NCBI GenBank assembly: GCA_044228245.1
Contig: JBGAVG010000008.1
Span: 18,933 to 82,932, forward strand
Origin: Methylotenera_A sp044228245
GTDB taxonomy: Bacteria > Pseudomonadota > Gammaproteobacteria > Burkholderiales > Methylophilaceae
DNA: 64,000 nt
Reading direction: 5' to 3'
In this document: in pieces, positions 60,684 to 64,000 of the stretch
How the letters are laid out: each line of letters opens with the position of its first letter
How positions within the stretch are numbered: the stretch's first letter is position 1
Position numbers and translations under genes: made by a program
The notes under the pieces: model-generated
What the model saw: the letters and a program-made list of their open reading frames with translations, nothing else
What the model was told of the DNA's origin: nothing
Databases searched by the model: none

Positions 60684-61316
60684 TTAATTTATTCCATCCA
60701 TCTGAATACGCATTAAAACATCACGCCATCGGGACAGATGTGATGTCGAGTCGCCTTTAGATTGGCTGCTGGAGCCCACCCAAAGACCTTTATCGTTAAA
60801 ACTGAAAATGGGGGTTAAATCTTTTCTGTTAGATGATGGCATAATTTCTGGAACTAAACTATCCAGGATCAATGGTTCGGATTGCGGTGTTGCATAATAG
60901 CCAAGCACCATATGTGCCAGCACAACTCTACGGTCCTGCCGCATGATTTCTGCTCTAACATAAGTGAGCCGAAGTTTTTCGTTAGGCACATTGAGGATTT
61001 TAAGGAAAGTATATTTGGCAATACTGTAATCTTCGCAATCACCGGCTTGGCGGCCGATGGATTCTAATGGCGTTGCCCAGTAGTCTGATTTTCCCCACAG
61101 ATCAATATCTTCAGCAAAGTTAATGTTACGGTTAAAAAAATCGTTTATTTGTCGGAGTTTGTCTGCTTCGGGTGCAGATTTTAAGGTGGTAATCAACTCC
61201 TGAAGTTCCAAGGTGTTTTTATAGGCTTCCTCACCATACCGGAGTTTGGCCAAGCTGCTGAATTTGCTGAAATCATAGCCAGCCGCGTAAATGCCGGTAA
61301 AGCAGATCAGCAGCAT
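60684..61316 (-). CDS. LapG-like periplasmic cysteine protease
   Basis: This transglutaminase-like (BTLCP) protease cleaves the adhesin N-terminus when not held by LapD. It has about 210 residues from the ATG at 61316; a GTG precedes it. The catalytic triad is visible: Cys in GRQAGDCEDYSIAKY (about 90-104), His in VVLAHMVLGYYA (about 132-143) and Asp in LILDSLVPEI (about 149-158). The N-terminal hydrophobic segment is shorter than a usual signal peptide. In-frame codons upstream to a stop at 61398-61400 would add a basic, hydrophobic leader but contain no ATG, so the true start is uncertain. It is co-oriented with lapD, 19 bases upstream. Confidence 0.9.
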   Translation of the reverse strand: MLLICFTGIYAAGYDFSKFSSLAKLRYGEEAYKNTLELQELITTLKSAPEADKLRQINDFFNRNINFAEDIDLWGKSDYWATPLESIGRQAGDCEDYSIAKYTFLKILNVPNEKLRLTYVRAEIMRQDRRVVLAHMVLGYYATPQSEPLILDSLVPEIMPSSNRKDLTPIFSFNDKGLWVGSSSQSKGDSTSHLSRWRDVLMRIQMDGIN

Positions 61317-61319
61317 CAC

Positions 61320-61640
61320 GAAAGAAATGATGCTGTTGATATGCTTTGAAAAAGTAAATTGTTTTTTGAAACCTGAAATAATGCGTGCCCCAAGCTGTCA
61401 AGTCTATTAAAGAATTGAGAAAAGCATCCGTAAATAAATGGACGATCTCCGCGATTATGGGCTTTTAAGGGGCAGTCACATCCATGAATAAAGATGGTTT
61501 TTGTGGCGCATTTCCAAAGACATGTGCGCTTTGGCATATTGGCCATTGGTACAATGGTTTTTTACCCAAATAGCGTATTTAATGCGAGTGTGAAAAAAGG
61601 CATTTAACCAGCATTTAATTTTTTGAACCAGGACACAACC
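61320..61640. other. Intergenic region between divergent lapG and lapA-like genes
   Basis: This 321-bp spacer should hold the promoters for the protease/receptor pair (minus) and the adhesin (plus). A GGA 9-11 bases before 61641 is a weak ribosome site for the adhesin. I see no clear -35/-10 pair and no AATGT...ACATT dyad like that upstream of lapB. A 76-codon minus-strand frame covering 61316-61546 has no support. Confidence 0.6.
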
Positions 61641-64000
61641 ATGGCATTAATTGGCAAAGTAGTTGCACTGACAGGTACCGCATACCTTATTACAGACAAT
61701 GGCGTTAAGCGCGAGCTTCAGCTTGGCGATACTGTACAGACCAGCGATACCATACAAACCATGCCTGGCGCTGATGTTGAGCTTGAGCTGGCTAATGGCC
61801 GTCCTATGCATATCGGCCCGGAGCAACTGGTTGCCTTTACCGAAGACCTGACCAATGCGTTGGGGTTTGACAGCCTTGATGGGTTGGTGAACTTTGCCAC
61901 CATAGAAACCGTGATTAAAGCGATTGAAAGCGGTAAAGACGTGAATGAGGTCTTGGAAGAAACCGCAGCCGGCGGCAGCGGTTTGATGACGATACGCGGC
62001 TTTGATTTTGTTGCCTTGCTGAGAATTAATGATGTACTTAATCAGTTTGGTTTCCAATACGACTTTAATTTTAGAGCCAACATACAAGATCAGCCAATTA
62101 ATGGTCGTCTGTTAGAAAACGGTGATCTGGATGACAATAAGGGTGCAGGCGGCGGCAGTGGTAGTGTAGCTCCCGTTGTTAGCAGTATTTCAGCAGACGC
62201 CCAGGTTGAAGGCACCAGTCTGGTCCACACGGTTACCTTAAGCAGCGCCACCAGCAGCGCCACCACCTATGCCTTTACGCTCGGCGGCGGCACAGCCACT
62301 TCTGGCGCCGACTATGCGGCAACACCGACCTTCAGTAACGGCGTCACCCTAAGTGCCGGTGTCCTCACGGTGCCGGCAGGAGTCACCAGCTTCACCGTGA
62401 CAGTGCCGACCACACTTGATACTATAGATGAAGGCGCAGCCGAGACCTACAACATCTCGGTCGGCAGCATCAGCGCTGTGGGCACCATCACTGATGATGA
62501 CAGTGCTCCAACTATCACCTCAGTAGAGCCGGGCGCAGCCGGCGCTGGCGATGATGCAGTGCCAGAAGGCACTAACCTGGTATACACCGTTACCTTGAGC
62601 AACCCAAGCAGCACGCCTGTCACTTATCCATTCAGCTTAGGCGGCGGCACCGCTTCTGCAGGCGATATTGGTGCTCCAGTGTTTGGCCCGGGGGTTACAA
62701 ATAATGGTGACGGCACTGTTACTGTGGCGCCTGGAGTGACCAGCTTTACCGTTACGGTGCCAACCGCACAAGATACAACAGACGAGCCGGATGAAACTGT
62801 ACCACTCACCATCGGAGGTGTCACAGGCACAGGTACTATTTTAGATGACGATGCAGCACCTAGCCTGAGTATTAACGATGTCACGGTTAATGAGGCAGCA
62901 GGTACCATTACTTTTACCGTGACCTTGTCAGCAGTATCTGCGCAGGTTGTCAGCGTTGGCTACAGCACTACGGACGGCAGCGCAACCAATCCTGCTGATT
63001 ACGCTGCAGGAATCAGCCCTTTAGCTGGTACACTCACTTTTGCACCAGGCGTCACAACCCAAACCATCACGCTCAACATCAATAATGACAACGTGTTTGA
63101 AGGTGCTGAAACTTTTAATGTTAATCTTTCTGGCGCAATCAATGCCAGCATTGCGGATGGCCTGGGCATAGGTACCATCAAAGATGACGGCACAGGTGCC
63201 GGAGGCACGGATGACGATACGCCAAGCCTGTCAGTAGTAGCTTCTGCACCGCTTGTTGAAGGCGGAATAGCTGTCTTTACTGTATCACTTTCTAACACAA
63301 GCACGAGCCCTGTTGTATTTACCCCCAGTTTGGCATCAGGCACGGCAACGATAGGCACCGATACCAGTTCACCGGCCGCATTGGAGTTTTTCAATGGCGC
63401 AGTATGGGCGCCAGTAATAGGCAATGTCACGATCCCTGCAGGCGCCAGTTCAATACAGCTGCGTATTGCCACTACTGATGATGCGACTTCAGAAAGCAAT
63501 GAAACTTTCAGCTTAACGGTCACCCCTGTCAGCGGAGCAACGCCTGTTGCAGCCACTGCAACAGCAACGATTATCGATAATGATGGCACCCCTCAATTCG
63601 CAATCGATGACGTTGCTGTGAATGAGGCAGCAGGCACTATAACCTTCACGGTTAGTTTGTCTAACCCCGCAGCCGGTACCGTAACGGTTGACTACAATAC
63701 GGTCGCCAATACTGCAACCGCTGCGGATTATGCGGCAGGTATTAACGCATTGGCTGGGACCCTGAGTTTTGCTTCTGGTGTGTTGTCACAAACAATTACA
63801 CTAAATATCACTGATGATAACCTAGCCGAAGGAGTAGAAATTTTTAATGTTGTTTTATCCAACAACTCTCTAGGTACTGTCATTGCAGATAATACTGGCG
63901 TAGGTGCTATTATTGATAATGATGCTGCGCCGACTATTTTACCCCAAACATTTACTTACTCGGAAAATAGTGCTGTAGGAGATATTCTTGGTGCTGTAAT
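61641..64000 (+). CDS. LapA-like giant adhesin, N-terminal part
   Basis: This is the start of a large surface adhesin exported by the LapBC system; 786 codons are present and the gene runs off the right edge. Residues about 1-105 form a LapA-type retention module (GKVVALTGTAYLITDNGVKR at the start, with ELQLGDTVQTSDTIQT). The LapG site T108-A109-A110-G111 follows a predicted helical stretch (TIETVIKAIESGKDVNEVLEE). A Gly-rich linker (about 146-157) leads into five Calx-beta-like domains (about 175-760), each ending in an acidic DDD/DND calcium loop, and then a cadherin-like start (TFTYSENSAVGDILGAV). There is no signal peptide, as expected for type I secretion. Confidence 0.9.
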   Translation, partial: MALIGKVVALTGTAYLITDNGVKRELQLGDTVQTSDTIQTMPGADVELELANGRPMHIGPEQLVAFTEDLTNALGFDSLDGLVNFATIETVIKAIESGKDVNEVLEETAAGGSGLMTIRGFDFVALLRINDVLNQFGFQYDFNFRANIQDQPINGRLLENGDLDDNKGAGGGSGSVAPVVSSISADAQVEGTSLVHTVTLSSATSSATTYAFTLGGGTATSGADYAATPTFSNGVTLSAGVLTVPAGVTSFTVTVPTTLDTIDEGAAETYNISVGSISAVGTITDDDSAPTITSVEPGAAGAGDDAVPEGTNLVYTVTLSNPSSTPVTYPFSLGGGTASAGDIGAPVFGPGVTNNGDGTVTVAPGVTSFTVTVPTAQDTTDEPDETVPLTIGGVTGTGTILDDDAAPSLSINDVTVNEAAGTITFTVTLSAVSAQVVSVGYSTTDGSATNPADYAAGISPLAGTLTFAPGVTTQTITLNINNDNVFEGAETFNVNLSGAINASIADGLGIGTIKDDGTGAGGTDDDTPSLSVVASAPLVEGGIAVFTVSLSNTSTSPVVFTPSLASGTATIGTDTSSPAALEFFNGAVWAPVIGNVTIPAGASSIQLRIATTDDATSESNETFSLTVTPVSGATPVAATATATIIDNDGTPQFAIDDVAVNEAAGTITFTVSLSNPAAGTVTVDYNTVANTATAADYAAGINALAGTLSFASGVLSQTITLNITDDNLAEGVEIFNVVLSNNSLGTVIADNTGVGAIIDNDAAPTILPQTFTYSENSAVGDILGAV
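62160..63925 (+). repeat. Tandem Calx-beta-type domain repeats within the adhesin
   Basis: Five diverged units of about 110-125 residues end at about 62500, 62845, 63180, 63575 and 63920. Units 3 and 5 are closest (both contain VNEAAGTITFTV, DYAAGI, LAGTL, and a DN-rich end). Units carry EGxE/EGAETFNV-type calcium-site acids. High similarity at both protein and DNA level makes this region prone to recombination. Confidence 0.85.

Noticed and set aside
61316..61546. 76-codon Cys-rich minus-strand frame upstream of lapG
   Set aside because: It has no ribosome site and no recognisable family, and overlaps the likely promoter region.
62999..63589. 196-codon minus-strand open frame rich in Val/Pro/Ala
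   Set aside because: It is antisense to the repetitive adhesin gene. The composition mirrors the repeat coding and no start signal is seen.

Overview
This window looks like a chromosomal segment of a betaproteobacterium, most likely a Methylophilaceae methylotroph (Methylotenera/Methylovorus-like). That assignment is inference from protein flavour: a betaproteobacterial AceE/AceF/lipoyl-Lpd set, an rpfE-like gene before recJ, the surE-pcm-nlpD and uvrC-pgsA-tRNA neighbourhoods, and a methylcitrate cluster of the kind I recall from this family. No rRNA, phage, integrase, transposase or CRISPR was seen, and base use is fairly even.

Layout. 1-4.5 kb: pyruvate dehydrogenase operon aceE-aceF-lpdA on the minus strand; lpdA runs off the left edge. 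4.7-6.9 kb: an M17 aminopeptidase and a Crp/Fnr regulator. 6.9-9.4 kb: a sulfide/persulfide module (TSUP permease, Blh/DUF442 phosphatase-like protein, BigR-type ArsR repressor, ETHE1-type persulfide dioxygenase) arranged around an AT-rich palindrome. 9.5-24.9 kb: mixed housekeeping and envelope genes, including a YHS-like/pentapeptide-repeat secreted protein, recJ, tadA, pirin, YceI, nitroreductase, an unusual aldehyde dehydrogenase, a TPR regulator, thioredoxin, nlpD, pcm and surE. 25-28 kb: HugZ-like, WrbA and PurB.

28-47.7 kb is a large carbon-metabolism island. On the minus strand, a CitE-like lyase, a mesaconyl-CoA-hydratase-like MaoC protein, a second CitE-like lyase, prpB, prpC and prpD are tightly packed. 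Divergently lie a GntR/UTRA regulator, malic enzyme, sdhCDAB-sdhE, a third CitE-like lyase, an acyl-CoA ligase, class I fumarase, a small EF-hand protein and acnB. A perfect inverted repeat sits between the two arms. Together these encode almost the whole methylcitrate cycle (only malate dehydrogenase is absent from the window) and, by inference, a C5 branch through beta-methylmalyl-CoA, mesaconyl-CoA and citramalate that could join glyoxylate and propionyl-CoA. This is the best candidate for an under-described system here.

47.7-54.3 kb: membrane proteins, rlmJ, a zinc/cation exporter, a family 5 uracil-DNA glycosylase, a 4-oxalocrotonate tautomerase-like protein, uvrC, pgsA and tRNA-Gly/tRNA-Cys. 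54.4 kb to the right edge: a Lap-type biofilm adhesion system with type I exporter (LapB, LapC), a LuxR-type regulator lacking the usual receiver aspartate, the degenerate c-di-GMP receptor LapD, the periplasmic protease LapG, and the start of a giant Calx-beta repeat adhesin. The adhesin carries a TAAG motif at residues 108-111, where a LapG cleavage site is expected. It is cut off by the right edge.

Smaller structure: an 81%-identical 62-bp intergenic repeat in two copies (14.6 and 41.4 kb), two hairpins sharing a 13-base loop (17.2 and 21.4 kb), and several intrinsic terminators and palindromic operator candidates.
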